A stretch of DNA of 64,000 nt from Thozetella sp. PMI_491. Lineage: Eukaryota; Ascomycota; Sordariomycetes; Chaetosphaeriales; Chaetosphaeriaceae. The notes under the pieces were generated by a model, which was given only the letters and a program-made list of their open reading frames with translations, was not told the origin of the DNA and ran no database searches. A program made the translations under genes and the position numbers. Position 1 is the stretch's first letter. Each line of letters begins with the position of its first letter. This document shows positions 11,795 through 23,169 of this stretch, in pieces. Location: positions 310,001-374,000 of the forward strand of contig MU270034.1 of NCBI GenBank assembly GCA_021432635.1. Direction: 5' to 3'.

Positions 11795-12457
11795 AATGCT
11801 AGGTCCCTCTGCTCCGGCAGGCCTGGTGATGTGCTGGACACTTTAGAACTGCTCAGATGGCTGAGATTGTTGCAAGCGGTCCCCAAAATGTGGGAATGTT
11901 AGTTTCTTATACAAGTCCATAAACACTGCCCAGTCATTCAGACACACGGGCTCCAAGTCAGCCGAGATTAATTACTCGGTGTGAACTGTCATGCGGAGAC
12001 AGTTGGGGACTAGAGAATGTCCCCGGAGAGGAAACCTGGGGTCCGCGGGGAAAGGTTGGGGAAGCAAACCGCACCCCGAGATACCCGCGATGTACTAAAG
12101 CAAGGCCCCTCGCCCGTACCATGCCCTGGTAGGTAAGGAACAGAACCGTGCGTTCAGTTTGACACTTTTCACAATGCAGCCCACTTCTCCACATACGCAT
12201 TCTTAACCATCCCCGAGTTCAGGCTAGTGGCGCGGAGCCGGAGCCCCAAAGGCCAGGCACGCTTATCAATCTCGACGCCAGTGTTACCGAAGACCACTAC
12301 TGCCTTGGCCAGGCCTCCAGGAACTATGTAGCGTATGATGACATTACAACACAACTTCTAATGCCGCGGACCAAAATAAAGGGGTTTCTTCTGGGCGTAC
12401 ATTCACGTCTCAAAGTAAAAGGTATGAGGACTAATAGTAAATTTCTCTCTACGGAAT
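11795..12457. promoter_or_regulatory. MFS promoter region with two CCGCGG sites
   Basis: 663 bp upstream of the MFS gene and downstream of ALDH-1 (3' end at 12458). CCGCGG cores are at 12043-12048 and 12364-12369. Nothing coding was recognised. Confidence 0.45.
12043..12048. promoter_or_regulatory. CCGCGG site upstream of the MFS gene
   Basis: CCGCGG core in the context GTCCGCGGGG, 249 bp upstream of the MFS start. A second copy lies at 12364-12369. Confidence 0.35.
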
Positions 12458-14146
12458 CTATATGTATGTCTGGGGCTGCTTCATATTAATCGTGATGGTT
12501 TTCAACGTCAAGTACTCTTCAAAACCCCAGTGAGCATTGCTGCGTCCCCATCCACTCGCCTTTTCACCCCCTACCGGAAGAGTTGCTAGAAAGGTGATGA
12601 AGAGTCAGTAAAGGGGAGGTATTTTCGCTTCTGAAGACTTTGGTAGAGAGGTCTTGAGAAGAAAAGAGAAAAACTCCGGCGTACCTTCGTCGTATTCTGT
12701 CAAGTTATTGATGTGGACCTGCCCAACTTCCAAAGCACGCGCAATTTCAATACCTCGTTCCATGTTAGTCGTATGGATTGCGGCATTGAGCCCATAAGCA
12801 GAGGCATTGGTCATGTCGATGGCAGCTTTGTCGTCCTTGAAGATGTACAAGGATGCCGAGGGGCCAAAGGTCTCCTCGTCGAAGATTTGCATATCCGGTG
12901 TTACAGAGGTGAGGATGGTCGGCACAAGACTGAGCGAGTCGTCTTGAAGATCTAATTTTCCGATCAAGAATTCGGCACCCTTCTGATGTGCTTCGACAAT
13001 CCTGGAGTTAGCAGTCTGCGCCATTCGAAGGTTTACTGCGTAGCCAGCTGAGCTAAATTCTGCCGCTTTCCCCTTGAGGACCTCGATAAATTTCGGTGCA
13101 ATGCTCTCCTGTACCAAAATACGCTCGGTAGAGAAGCATATCTGACCGTGGTGCAGGAACGCTGAGAATTATCATGTCAGCACCGCCGTCAGGCCACGGA
13201 TAGAATCGATTTTCTTACCTCCCATGAGACACAAGTGTGCTGCTTGTTCCAGTCGTGCGTCGTCAAGCACGATGGCCGCAGACTTGCCACCGAGCTCCAT
13301 GAATATGGGTTTCGTGTACTTGGCAGCCACCTGTCCAATGATGTTCCCCACGGCTCTGCTCCCGATAAACTCGATCTTGCGGATCGAGGGATGAGCAATT
13401 AGTGCCTCTGTGACGGCAGGTGAGTCTTCTCGTCTTGCCTGGATGACATTCAAGACTCCCTTCGGGAGGCCCGCCTCGGTCCACGCCTGAGCCAGGAAGT
13501 GGTGGGTGCGTGGGCAAAGCTCGGAAGCTTTGAACACGACCGTGCAGCCCATTGCGATGGGGGCGGTGATGGCCCGGGAAGCCAGAATTACTGCCGCATT
13601 CCATCTAGATTTAAATGCATGAGTCCGACCGTGGTTGACGACAAAAAGCATTAGCGATAGACAAAATACTCACGGTGCAATCGTTAGTATGGGACCGATT
13701 GGCTCCTTGAAAACCAAGGCCATATGTTCCGGATTCGCCATCTGCGGGATCTGGCCCGACACTGAAGTGATGCGAGATGCAAATTCGCGAATGGTTTCAA
13801 TGGCCAGATTCACGTTCATCTCGGCCCACTCTTTCGTGCAGCTCGTTTCATCCATTTGGATTTGCTTCAACTCTTCTTTGCCCTGGGTCAAAATCGTTGC
13901 CACACGGAGGAGCATGTCGCGGCGCTGGATTGGGCCTTCTTTTCTCCAGGTCTGGAAGGCCGCCCATGCCGCATCGGCTGCCTTTTTCGCTGCGTCGACA
14001 TCCGCACCTTGCGCCAGATACACATCTTGGCCCTTCGCGGCACTGTGAACCGGGAAAGTTTGAGCTGGCGAAGCCGTCGCACTTGCTCCGTCGATCCACA
14101 GCGGCACGACCTCCAGCTTGGATGTCGGGTCAATCTCGAGAGCCAT
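12458..14146 (-). CDS. Aldehyde dehydrogenase, 487 aa (ALDH-1)
   Basis: Exons (minus) 14146-13674, 13604-13219, 13161-12685 and 12585-12458 give 487 residues. The ALDH fold is complete: TIAPWNAAV (substrate channel Asn), general-base Glu261 in FMELGGKSAAIV and nucleophile Cys295 in HHGQICFST. The C-terminal exon supplies the conserved LPVGGEKASGWGRSN stretch. The small last exon is easily missed because the frame upstream reads on past the donor. The enzyme should oxidise an aldehyde to an acid with NAD(P)+. The short AMALVFKEPIGP-type region resembles salicylaldehyde/vanillin dehydrogenase-like ALDHs, but this is only a similarity by eye. It is divergent from ALDH-2 over 657 bp. Confidence 0.93.
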
Positions 14147-14803
14147 GATGAGCGCTGTGATCGGTATTCTGCACTAAGTTCAACGTAATTACAAAGGTGA
14201 TATGCTAGATGTCGTTGTCCACACTGACGATACGAAGCGAAGTGAAGCCATTTTGCAGTAATTAACGGCTGGCACAGTCCACGCCGAACTGGCGGTGCCA
14301 CCACGCGGGTATTTCGGCTCGGGGATATCTACTCGGCCCGGGAGCGCCTCTTTGTCGTGGACACGTCTGTTAATCAGCAGTGGAGCTGCAGCCCACAAAG
14401 ACATTTGGCGTGGCGTGTTTTAACACTTGGTGCTAAGGAATCTAGCTAAAAAGTGTTAGGCTTGCTAATTTCGAGTAGCCGGTTCTGGTAAATCCGAATA
14501 CCCCGGTCGAAGCGGGATTGTTCGAACCCTATTGCTAGTTTCCTGGGCCTTGGAGGCACCCATTAGATGCGCACTACGTTGGACGCGTTCGGGCCGCAGA
14601 ATCGTTCCGCGGAAGGATCGGGAGAGGCAAGTTTCATGAATAACTTCGACATATTCAGTTGCACGTTAAATCCATGCCGGGGCAGCAGCTTCGTTTCGCC
14701 CTAGGATTCGTCAAAAGTATTTGCTACCTCAAATTCGAGTCGCTACCTATTCATCCCCAACGAGCCCGAAATAACTAGCGCTTGTATTACCGCACCGTCA
14801 AAA
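14147..14803. promoter_or_regulatory. Divergent promoter between the two aldehyde dehydrogenases
   Basis: 657 bp between starts at 14146 (minus) and 14804 (plus). It contains the perfect palindrome TTCCGCGGAA at 14605-14614, which is 461 bp from one start and 192 bp from the other. No coding segment was recognised. Confidence 0.5.
14605..14614. promoter_or_regulatory. TTCCGCGGAA palindrome
   Basis: Perfect 10-bp palindrome with the CCGCGG core shared by other island promoters, inside the ALDH-1/ALDH-2 divergent region. Confidence 0.42.
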
Positions 14804-16735
14804 ATGGGACTTGAGAAGGCCGAGACAAGGTTGTTCATCAACAACGAGGTAAGGCGATACCCTGGCCGGATTCCCAAGTTTGCGTGGGGTTGATCCGAAC
14901 AAAACAAAACATGATAGTTTGTACCTGGAAAGGCAAACAAGACATTCAAATTGTTCAACCCGGCCACAGAGGAAGAAATTTGCAGTGTGCATGAAGCCTC
15001 GGCCGAAGATGTCGATGCAGCAGTCGACGCGGCGCAGGCGGCCTTCTTGGCATGGAGCGAGCTCAGCGCACACGAGCGCGCGGCCCCGATGGCAAAGCTC
15101 TCGCAGCTAATCCTTAGAGATGCCGAAGCGCTTGCCGAGCTAGATGCTGCAGCCATGGGAAAGTCCGTTCTTTCTTATCCACGCGCTGCTCAGAAGCCTT
15201 TGGACTGATCGTAATAGACCCGTTGAACTGCTGAAGAAGATGGACATCCCGGCCTGCGCTGGCGTCTTCAACTATTTTGCCGGATCTGGATATCACGTGT
15301 TAGGAGAATCGAGTCTTAATACTGCTCAGACATTAAACATATCGGTCAGGCAGCCATATGGTGTATGCGGCCTGATCATCCCATGGAATGTGCGGGTTCT
15401 TGGCTCTATCCTCCTTCTACTTCAGTTACTGACGATGGTCAGGTCCCTCTCATCATGTTTGCCTTCAAGGTGGCGCCAGCTCTGATATGCGGAAACACCG
15501 TCGTGCTGAAGACTTCGGAAAAAGCACCGCTGAGCTCTCTCAAAGTCGCATCTCTCATCAAAGAGGCGGGGTTCCCACCTGGCGTGGTCAACATCGTCAA
15601 CGGCTTCGGGGAGCCGACCGGTTCAGCCATTGCGCTGCATATGAAGATTCGGAAAATTTCATTCACAGGCTCCGTCGCCACCGGAAAGAAGATCATGAAG
15701 ATGTCGGCTGAGTCGAATCTCAAAAATGTCTCTCTCGAGCTTGGAGGCAAGAGCCCCGCGATCGTGTTTGAGGATGCAGATATCGCTGCAGCCGCTAAAT
15801 AGTATGTTATAAGCATCCCCATCCTGACGAGACAACTCTCCGGCCTTGGTTGAGCTTGTTCCACTGACGGGCACAGCACCCACTTCTCTATCAACCACAA
15901 TAGTGGTCAGCATTGCCAAGCCAACAGCCGCGTCCTTGTTCATGAATCAGTTGTCAACGACTATTTGAAAGAGCTGCAAACTTTGATGAGCCTCGTGACT
16001 TTGGGAGATCCCACGGAAGCTAGCACTTTTCAAGGGTGAGCCAGGCGGTCATGCGTGATCCACGTCTAGACCCCGTGCCTTATGAAAGCCACCTGCCGGA
16101 GCTGACCAAGGAAATTTCCAGCCCCCAAGCCGACCAGCGTCAGATGGAAAACATACTACGCTTGGCAGATATAGGCAAAAAGGATGGGCAGTTGATACGC
16201 GGCGGGAAGAGATTCGGCGAGAAGGTTGGATTTCTTCGGATTTTTAATAGCGAACAACCACTAACGGCCACAGGGGTTTTTCGTCGAGCCCACAATTCTC
16301 GTCAACGTCCCACAAGACTCGGATGCCTACAAGGAAGAAATATTCGGGCCGGTCGTCATCGTCAATACTTTCAAAGACGAAGCAGAAGCGCTAGCGGAAG
16401 CTAATGCGACCGAATTCGGTCTGTTCTGTAAGGAGATATTTCTAGGCACATACGTGTCTCGGCCGACATGCTAACTATCCATGCTAGCGTCCGTTTATAC
16501 CAAGGATTTCGAGCGCGCTGTTCGCGTTTCCAAGCGGCTGGAGTCTGGAGCTGTCGGCATCAATTGTTCGGTGCCCCTCAGAGCACTTGACATGCCGATT
16601 GGGGGGTGGAAGCAGTCGGGAGTGGGAAGGGAGCTTGCGCTTCATGGCCTTAACCTTTATACCGAACTCAAGACCATCTTCATGAAATATGGCCAGCCGC
16701 CTTCCTTGGCGAACCACTGGCACAATTCCTTATGA
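14804..16735 (+). CDS. Aldehyde dehydrogenase, 494 aa (ALDH-2)
   Basis: Eight exons: 14804-14848, 14918-15162, 15218-15389, 15443-15801, 15877-16035, 16122-16224, 16274-16427 and 16488-16735. They close in frame to 494 residues. Landmarks run across the introns: [27 protein letters not shown], general-base Glu253 in [12 protein letters not shown], nucleophile Cys287 in [11 protein letters not shown], then FKDEAEAL and a [14 protein letters not shown]-terminal motif. The family's usual EEIFGPVV motif is intact. It resembles ALDH1-type NAD(P)+ aldehyde dehydrogenases of about 500 residues. The second donor is GTCCGT, a weak match, but it restores the conserved MGKPVE reading. Seven introns against three in ALDH-1 argue against a recent tandem duplication. 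Confidence 0.9.
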
Positions 16736-17476
16736 TTAGACTTGATAGGAAGCTAGAGCAAGATAGACCATCCCGGGCCTGAATTCGCCGCCTCATATTA
16801 ATTTACGAGATCCTTACTGAGGCACCTACGAGAACCTTATCTTACGTGATCTTGATTGTGTTGTACAAATATACTTGAAGAGCCTAGAAGAAACAACTAG
16901 ATTACAACTTTTATCTTAATGCATACCTGATGAATTTGCCGGGAGGACTGGTACATTCACATGGCATCCGATCGAAATGCGGAGCTCAGGTGCGCTCCGC
17001 TCCCGCGGTCAGACTTTTGTGGCCCAAAGCTAGCTCACCCCAGACTTAAGGTGGACCTAGTGGAGATCAACTCCCTCGCTAACCCTTAGGCCAAGACGAG
17101 GCTAGACAGGGCACGGGGGTATATCGGCTCTTGCCCGCGTGGAGTTACGGAGCGCGAGGCGCGAGGAACCCACAGCGACCCCAAATTGAAGGGCATCCGG
17201 ATGTTGGGGTAGTCGCTGCGGAGGAGGCATTGCGGGGGAAGCGTACCAACATGCCGGGATACCAACCTCTTCTCTGCTCTATGAAATAGCTACCTTTGGG
17301 TACCTAGGGCAAGCATTGGAATCTATCGTAGGTATTACAAGAGTCTCAGCCTAATAACATCTCAAAATCTGCCAATTTTCTCCCTCGACTTGCCTCTTCC
17401 GGCCGGATAGCCAGAAGTCCCCTGTCAGTCCCGCCAACTCGTCGTCTTCTCGAAGAAGCAACATACCGCCGCAGCC
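16736..17476. promoter_or_regulatory. Intergenic region upstream of amidohydrolase-2
   Basis: 741 bp between the stop of ALDH-2 and the start at 17477. A CCGCGG core is at 17003-17008. The first ~190 bp are AT-rich and probably hold the ALDH-2 3' untranslated region. No gene was seen. Confidence 0.45.
17003..17008. promoter_or_regulatory. CCGCGG site upstream of amidohydrolase-2
   Basis: Core in CTCCCGCGGTCA context, about 470 bp before the start at 17477. Confidence 0.35.
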
Positions 17477-18448
17477 ATGATCCCATCAATCACGCTCGAG
17501 GAGCATTACATCTCGGAGGCAGTCCAGTCGTCCGTCTCCGTAACCAAACTCGCGCTGGACAAGCATCCTCCTGCCGTTCGCGACAATATTACCGAGCTAG
17601 GCGCCAAACGCATCGCGCACATGGATGAAGCCGGCGTCGCGCTACAGGTTATCTCCCACGTACCCGCCCTTGAGACACTCGACACATGTCGGAAGTCGAA
17701 TAGCCAGCTTGCCGCCGCCGTATCGGCGTTTCCCACGCGCTTTGCCGGCTTCGCCTTCCTTCCCATGGCGGATCCGGCTGCGGCTGCCGATGAGCTCGAG
17801 CGATGCGTGAAGGATTCAGGCTTCGTGGGCACCTTGATTCCCAATCATGCGGCAGGAGTGTACTACGACGGCGCGGCATACGATGTGTTCTGGGAGCGTG
17901 CGCAACAGCTCGACGTGCCGGTCTATCTCCATCCCTCGCCGCCCTCAGAAACGCTGCGGGACCACTTCCGAGGGAACTATCCCGACGAGGTCGTTCAGCT
18001 GCTGTCAACGCAGGGTTGGGGATGGCACGCGGACGTGGCGCTGCATGTCTTGCGTCTGTACACGTCCGGCCTATTTGACAAATTCCCTCGGCTGAAGCTC
18101 GTGATCGGGCATATGGGCGAGATGCTCCCCTTCATGACGGAGCGCATCGAAGCGCGGTTGACAAATAACTGGGGTTCGAGAGAACGGGGCTGGATGACCG
18201 TGTGGAATGAGAATCTATGGATCACTACGAGTGGGATGTTCACCATGGGGCCATTCGCGTGCTTGATCAGGACGGTAAAGATTGAGCGCATTCTGTATAG
18301 CGTCGACTATCCACTGGAAGACAATATGGATGGGCGGCGCTTCCTGGACGAAGTGCAAAAGAGCGGGTGGCTGACGGAGGAGCAGTTTAAAATGTTTGCG
18401 TATAAGAATGCAGAGGAGCTGCTCAAGGTAAGGTTATCGGATGTATAG
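17477..18448 (+). CDS. Amidohydrolase-2 family, decarboxylase-like, 323 aa (amidohydrolase-2)
   Basis: A single exon of 323 residues, the usual length of fungal 2,3-dihydroxybenzoate decarboxylases. The metal and catalytic set is complete: Glu8 in TLEEH, His152 in YLHPSPP, His212 in IGHMGE and Asp277 in YSVDYPLED. The position of Glu8 close to the N-terminus matches characterised decarboxylases better than the first copy does. The enzyme would act on a hydroxybenzoate-like acid in the cytosol. Context (two ALDHs upstream, ADH-2 downstream, FAD monooxygenase nearby) supports an aromatic substrate. The last few codons after LLKVR could alternatively be spliced, but no better end was seen. Confidence 0.9.
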   Translation: MIPSITLEEHYISEAVQSSVSVTKLALDKHPPAVRDNITELGAKRIAHMDEAGVALQVISHVPALETLDTCRKSNSQLAAAVSAFPTRFAGFAFLPMADPAAAADELERCVKDSGFVGTLIPNHAAGVYYDGAAYDVFWERAQQLDVPVYLHPSPPSETLRDHFRGNYPDEVVQLLSTQGWGWHADVALHVLRLYTSGLFDKFPRLKLVIGHMGEMLPFMTERIEARLTNNWGSRERGWMTVWNENLWITTSGMFTMGPFACLIRTVKIERILYSVDYPLEDNMDGRRFLDEVQKSGWLTEEQFKMFAYKNAEELLKVRLSDV

Positions 18449-18645
18449 AGACATTCGGCATAGCACAATTTACTCTGCTCATATCGGGATAGTACAACAG
18501 AAATACATTGCCTTTGAGCAAGTTGCTACCTCTGAGGGAAAATAATAGGAAGCCGTCACATTTCTCAGCTTTCCCCCTCCCCTTTAATTACTTGTGTCAC
18601 GTTTGCGTAGCTCGAGCAATAACAATGTTAGCTATCATTTCATGC

Positions 18646-20256
18646 CTATTCTGGGATATTTACAACAATTCTACCAGCGACCTTGTTCTGTTCTATCATC
18701 TCCAATACGTCACGTATCCTCTCAAACTCAAAGACTTTGACCATCGACTTAACTTCTCCTCTCGAAGCCATCTCCAGTAACTCTGTCATTTCCTCTTCGG
18801 AGCCCACAGAGGATCCAATAATTCTGATACCCTTTACGATCATCATGAAGGGGCTGATTGGGAGTTCGTCTTTTGCCAAACCTACACATACCAGCGTTCC
18901 TCCATTCCGGAGCACGGATAGAGATTGCTCGTAGCTGGATCGACTGTTAGATAAACAGACAGAGCCATGCACCCCATAACCATCGGTTAGGGTTTTAACG
19001 GCAGTGGGTATCTGGTTATATGTTAGTTGCTGGGTCAAATCGACGATGCCGATAAGCAGCGCCGGGCTATTGATGAACTTACATCGTCGACTAGGAAGTC
19101 CAAGAAACAGGTCGCCCCAAGACTCATACAAAGTGCGCGCTTTTCTTCTCCCCTATTTTGGATTACGTGCCATGTTAGTAGCTGCCGCCGTTCGCAATGA
19201 CAGCGTAAAAATTCAGAGCCCAGCGCAACTCACGTATCAATAGCGATGACTTTGATGCCTTTGCTTGCTGCAATCTGCACTCCTCTGGTAGCAGTTAGTA
19301 TATTAATGCCTACTCTCGCTCCTGTGAAGTGAAACGAACAAGTGCCCGAGTCCTCCTCCGGCTCCCGGCAGCACGAGCCACTGGCCGGGCTTCAGCTTGA
19401 GCTTAGTGATTGCCGAATAAATGGTGATACCCGCTATTTTTTTCAGTGCATATTCTCCATGAAACAGCAGGGTTGTACGAACCACAAAGGAGGGGAGCCG
19501 CCGCGATCGAGTCAAGAGCATCGGGAATAAAGGTCAGGAAATCGGCGGGCGAGACACAATATTCTGTTGTCCTTTCTTAGCTGGCGGCAGTTGCATCATA
19601 TCGAAACCTGGGACCTACGTACGTTGAAAGGTTCCTGGAACGTCCTATTTCTCTCGAGTCAGTGCCCTCTCAACATTGCTAGCCCTCGGTAGGAGGCCAT
19701 GCCAGATTTGAACCTACTCGTCCCGAGTTGTGCTGGTTAGGGCAACAAGTCGCATCTTCGGCGCATATTTCGCAGTTGTTGCAGTAACTGTACAGCCACC
19801 TTCGCACTCGTTAGCCTTGTTTAAGACGAACCTAGCCGAGACCCGCGTGCATACTTGATGCCCACACGCCGATTGAGGAGCTGAGGAGATACATCGGCAC
19901 CGACTGTTGGACCGCGGTACTGATTAGCTCATTTCTAATAGTCCGCAGAAACTAAGAGCTGGAAAGCTTACCGCCGCATATACGGCCAACCCCCTCGTGT
20001 CCAGCAATGTTGGCCGTCATAGGTGTGTGTCCGTTGAGACCGTATACGTCAGAGTGGCTGATCACGGCGTGTCAGGTTTCTGCGTTCTTGTGCAGGTTTA
20101 CAGTCTGACTCACCAGACGCCAGTGCATTCCAGTTTTACCAATACTTCGCCGGCAGATGGTGCTGGAATAGGAATGTCTTGGCGAATGCGGACCGCCTGG
20201 ACAGACCCTGGCTCGTCAATCCAAGCGCCAGTCTGGAGTGTTGGGGGGATAGCCAT
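18646..20256 (-). CDS. Zinc-dependent alcohol dehydrogenase, 347 aa (ADH-2), ten exons
   Basis: Exons (minus): 20256-20114, 20057-19972, 19903-19855, 19799-19718, 19644-19623, 19563-19483, 19433-19340, 19284-19234, 19152-19083 and 19011-18646. All ten close in frame to 347 residues. Landmarks appear only after splicing: TGV|CHSDVYGL (catalytic Cys48), AGHEGVG (His68), RRVGIK|WLYSY, a 22-nt exon coding VPGTFQ, LLC|AGITIYSAI and the NAD turn PGAGGGLGHL|GVQIA. The length matches yeast-type cytosolic ADHs. The structural zinc region YCNNCEICAEDATCC has shortened spacing before its last cysteines. Oxidation of an alcohol or reduction of an aldehyde is expected; the substrate is unknown. A CCGCGG site lies 253 bp upstream of its start. 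Confidence 0.9.
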
Positions 20257-20835
20257 CGCGGTGGAGGCCGAGAACGTTCCTACAAGGGTGTCACAAGTAG
20301 CTATGGGATGACAAACTACAAAAGCCCAACTAAATGGCTGGGAAGAACAAGGTTCATTTTGTATGCTATGGCTTCCTAGGAGCTTCGGCCGGAACACGCG
20401 AACCACAAGCCTTTCCCAGATGCGGAATAAGGACGCACTAGCTGCGTCCGTCAGTCCAGTCCTCAGACCCGCAAGCTCTGGCCTCTAGCCCGGAGATTGC
20501 CGCTAACTCCGCGGGTAAGTTTCGGGAGCGCCGCCGTGGTGAACAATCCGCCAACGCAAACAGAAGCTCTATGGGTATCATCTCATACGGGTCACCCGTA
20601 CAGCGTCCTCCTATTAGCAAGGGTTACATCTTGTTTTCTTTTTACCATTCCTTTCATGCGCGAATTCAATGCATGGAAAAACTCGATGTAGCCAAATATA
20701 ACAACTATGGGCCCTCAAGCAAATTTTCTGTGACTTTGTTGTGCAATTATCAGTGTTCGGTAGGTTACACCGTTATCCCCATACATCCATCAAGGTGAAC
20801 GCTTGTTTCCCGTGGTTTATCTTTAACAGGCCTCC
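20257..20835. promoter_or_regulatory. ADH-2 promoter region and UNC93 3' flank
   Basis: 579 bp between ADH-2 and the UNC93-like gene, both on the minus strand. It carries CCGCGG at 20509-20514 in a CTCCGCGGGT context. No coding segment was recognised. Confidence 0.45.
20509..20514. promoter_or_regulatory. CCGCGG site upstream of ADH-2
   Basis: Core in CTCCGCGGGT context, about 253 bp upstream of the ADH-2 start at 20256 (minus strand). Confidence 0.35.
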
Positions 20836-22399
20836 TTATTTCTCATCTTGCGCATTTCTCTCATTCTCAGTCCCGCTAAGCCCCCTTTCGACCTCATAGA
20901 CAACTGTTAGGTCTTTACCGTGGGACGAATCGGTAACACGAGCAAAGACCACCCAGGCGAGACTTGGCAAGGAGGCGAAGAAGAATGCGACATTCAAGGC
21001 GCAGGCACCATTGTAGTTGAAGTCCATCGCTGAAACCACAAAGCCAAACGTAGAGCCGAGAGAGCCGACCGAGTTGATTAGGCCAGCCAAGAAGGCCATC
21101 TCGCTCACGTTATTGGTGAGCGAGCCGGTCAGCCAAAACATGTAGGTAGTAACTCTAGTAGAGGTTAGCATGCGCCCCCTAAAAAGGAAAGAATAGTAGC
21201 TCTTGATCATACAATGGATCTGATAATCCCCAGAGAACAAAGAGAAAGCACGGTAGCCCGAATCCGTCTTCATCCCAGTCGAAGGTAGGGAGGGTCTTTG
21301 GGTACTGGACTTGCAGAATTTGTCCTAATATCCATGAAGTGCCAGAGGTGATTATAATGACGAAGAAGCCAATTTTGGCCCGCGTTCTGCGACTAAATCT
21401 CTGCCAGTCTAGTACCTGGCCAAAAATCAAAGCACCAAAAAGCCCGGTGAGATAGAACAAGGCTGAAAGAAGAGCGCGGGATCGGACGGTGAAGTAGGCA
21501 AAGTTGAATTGCCATTGATAGGACAAGAACCACTGGGCGTAGAGCATCAAAGGTGTGATGGCCAAGACTGTGGGGTTTCGAAGCAGCTTCCCGAGCAGAG
21601 CGAATTCTTGGGCTAATGAGGGCGACTTGGTAAGAGCAACTTTGCGCCCATCAGTCCGCTGCACCTTTTCGATTGGAGGAAGAGCAAGGGCAAAGGGGAA
21701 TCCGAGTCCCATAATAGTCATGAGGACAATATAAGTCTCCTTAGTGACGGAGCCTCGGTAGTTGCTCTCGACATTTAGAGCAAGCGAGATGATCCCGCCA
21801 ATGGAGGCCCCTAGGTTTTGCATGGCGAATTTTATAGATGCTTTATGACTTATTAGCAGGAGCGGGACGGCTTTAGTAGCGTTGCTGCTCAAAATGGGAA
21901 GCACTCACCAGCAGTACCCTTGCGATGTTCCTCGGTGTAGCCGAGGAAGATGGCGCCGCTTGACACCCACAAGAAGCAGCCTGAAATACCAATGCAGACA
22001 GCTCCGAAAAGCAGTAAGCCAGTTGATCCAAACTGATCAACAACATAGAGGCCAGCGGCATAGGGTACATATCCTAAAGTACCAATCTGCGCACGGTGTA
22101 AGGGGAGTCTATCACTAGGCGTAGGTCATGGGAGCACCTACGAATAATGTCCACTTCGGGGTGATTCGATTGCATATAGCACCAACGAAGAGAGAGCCGA
22201 TGGCGATGACCCCAAAGACAATGGCATTCGCCGCATTGGAAATCTGAGGGCTGGCCCCTCCACCAGCCCCCATTTCGTTCAGGGCTCCAAAGATCCCAGG
22301 ACAGGTAAATGCAGTGCATGCTACCATAAAGGCGGCAAACATGGTCGACCGGTACCACTTCACTGGCTGGGAGGGCAACGTCCCCGAGAGTTCCGACAT
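20836..22399 (-). CDS. UNC93-like MFS membrane protein, 460 aa
   Basis: Exons (minus) 22399-22142, 22086-21909, 21840-21213 and 21154-20836 give 460 residues. The protein is strongly hydrophobic with about 11-12 possible membrane segments. Family marks include CPGIFGALNEMGAGG near residue 35, KWTLF|IGTLGYVPYAAGLY, CFLWVSSGAIFLGYTEE, NLGASIGGIISL and GLSDPL|VTTYMFWLTGSL, as in fungal DUF895/UNC93-like proteins. Several of these marks span introns and support the splices. Its role is not established for fungi; it is usually annotated as a transporter or channel regulator. Its start faces the FAD monooxygenase at 23170, so the two may share control. Confidence 0.87.
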
Positions 22400-23169
22400 G
22401 TTGGCTGCGAGTCAAGACCTGCGTTTGGCCTAAATTCAATGTCCCTGGAGGCTGTGCGTTGGACGACTTTCAAATTCTTGGAAATCTGGAAAGTAGGACA
22501 AGGCAGTGGAAATATCATGGGGATATGGTTTAAACATGGCTCTCGTATATCCGTGCTAGAACCGGCGAGCTGATGAAAACGGCATGCCAAGACCCAGGGA
22601 AAAGGGCCTAGTCAACGACAAATTGCCAGGGCGCGAAGGCGTCAGCAAGACTATATGGAGCGTTTACTATATACTTTGTGGTTCCCAGCTAAAGCAGACG
22701 AGGAGACGGTCTCAACTGGGGATGTCTGGCTTAGGAAGACAGGCCCTAATGTCCGCATAATCACAACTGTTACCACCCATGCTTGGCTGTAGCACGTGTC
22801 TATACGGCTTGTTTCTGTCTCTCGGGGGTAAGGATGAGCAAATATTAGGGGGTCAAAGACGTGCTCAGCAGATATGGGGTATAGTCGCACCTGCCGCTCC
22901 ACATAGACCGCCCGAATATCTAGAAGCTAGACTGGACTCTAACGATATGTACCCCACTATGGTTGCGCGAAATACACTGGCTCGAGATTGCAAATAGAGG
23001 CGACCTATTTCGCAATACTACCCCTGTGCTCTCGGCGACCCCCGAAGGATTATCGTGAGACTCTAGGATTAAGCTCTCGATTGAGGAATAGATAACCGGT
23101 GCTATATTAGGGAATCGGTAAGATAATTTCTACACTGGACAAGAATTTAACGCATCCCGAGAGATCACC
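22400..23169. promoter_or_regulatory. Divergent intergenic region between UNC93-like and FAD monooxygenase
   Basis: 770 bp between divergent starts at 22399 and 23170. No gene was recognised. No CCGCGG core was found here, unlike most other island promoters. Confidence 0.4.

Noticed and set aside
14500-14555. tRNA-like TTCGAACC segment
   Set aside because: Only a T-loop-like motif is present; no matching acceptor, D or anticodon arms could be drawn.
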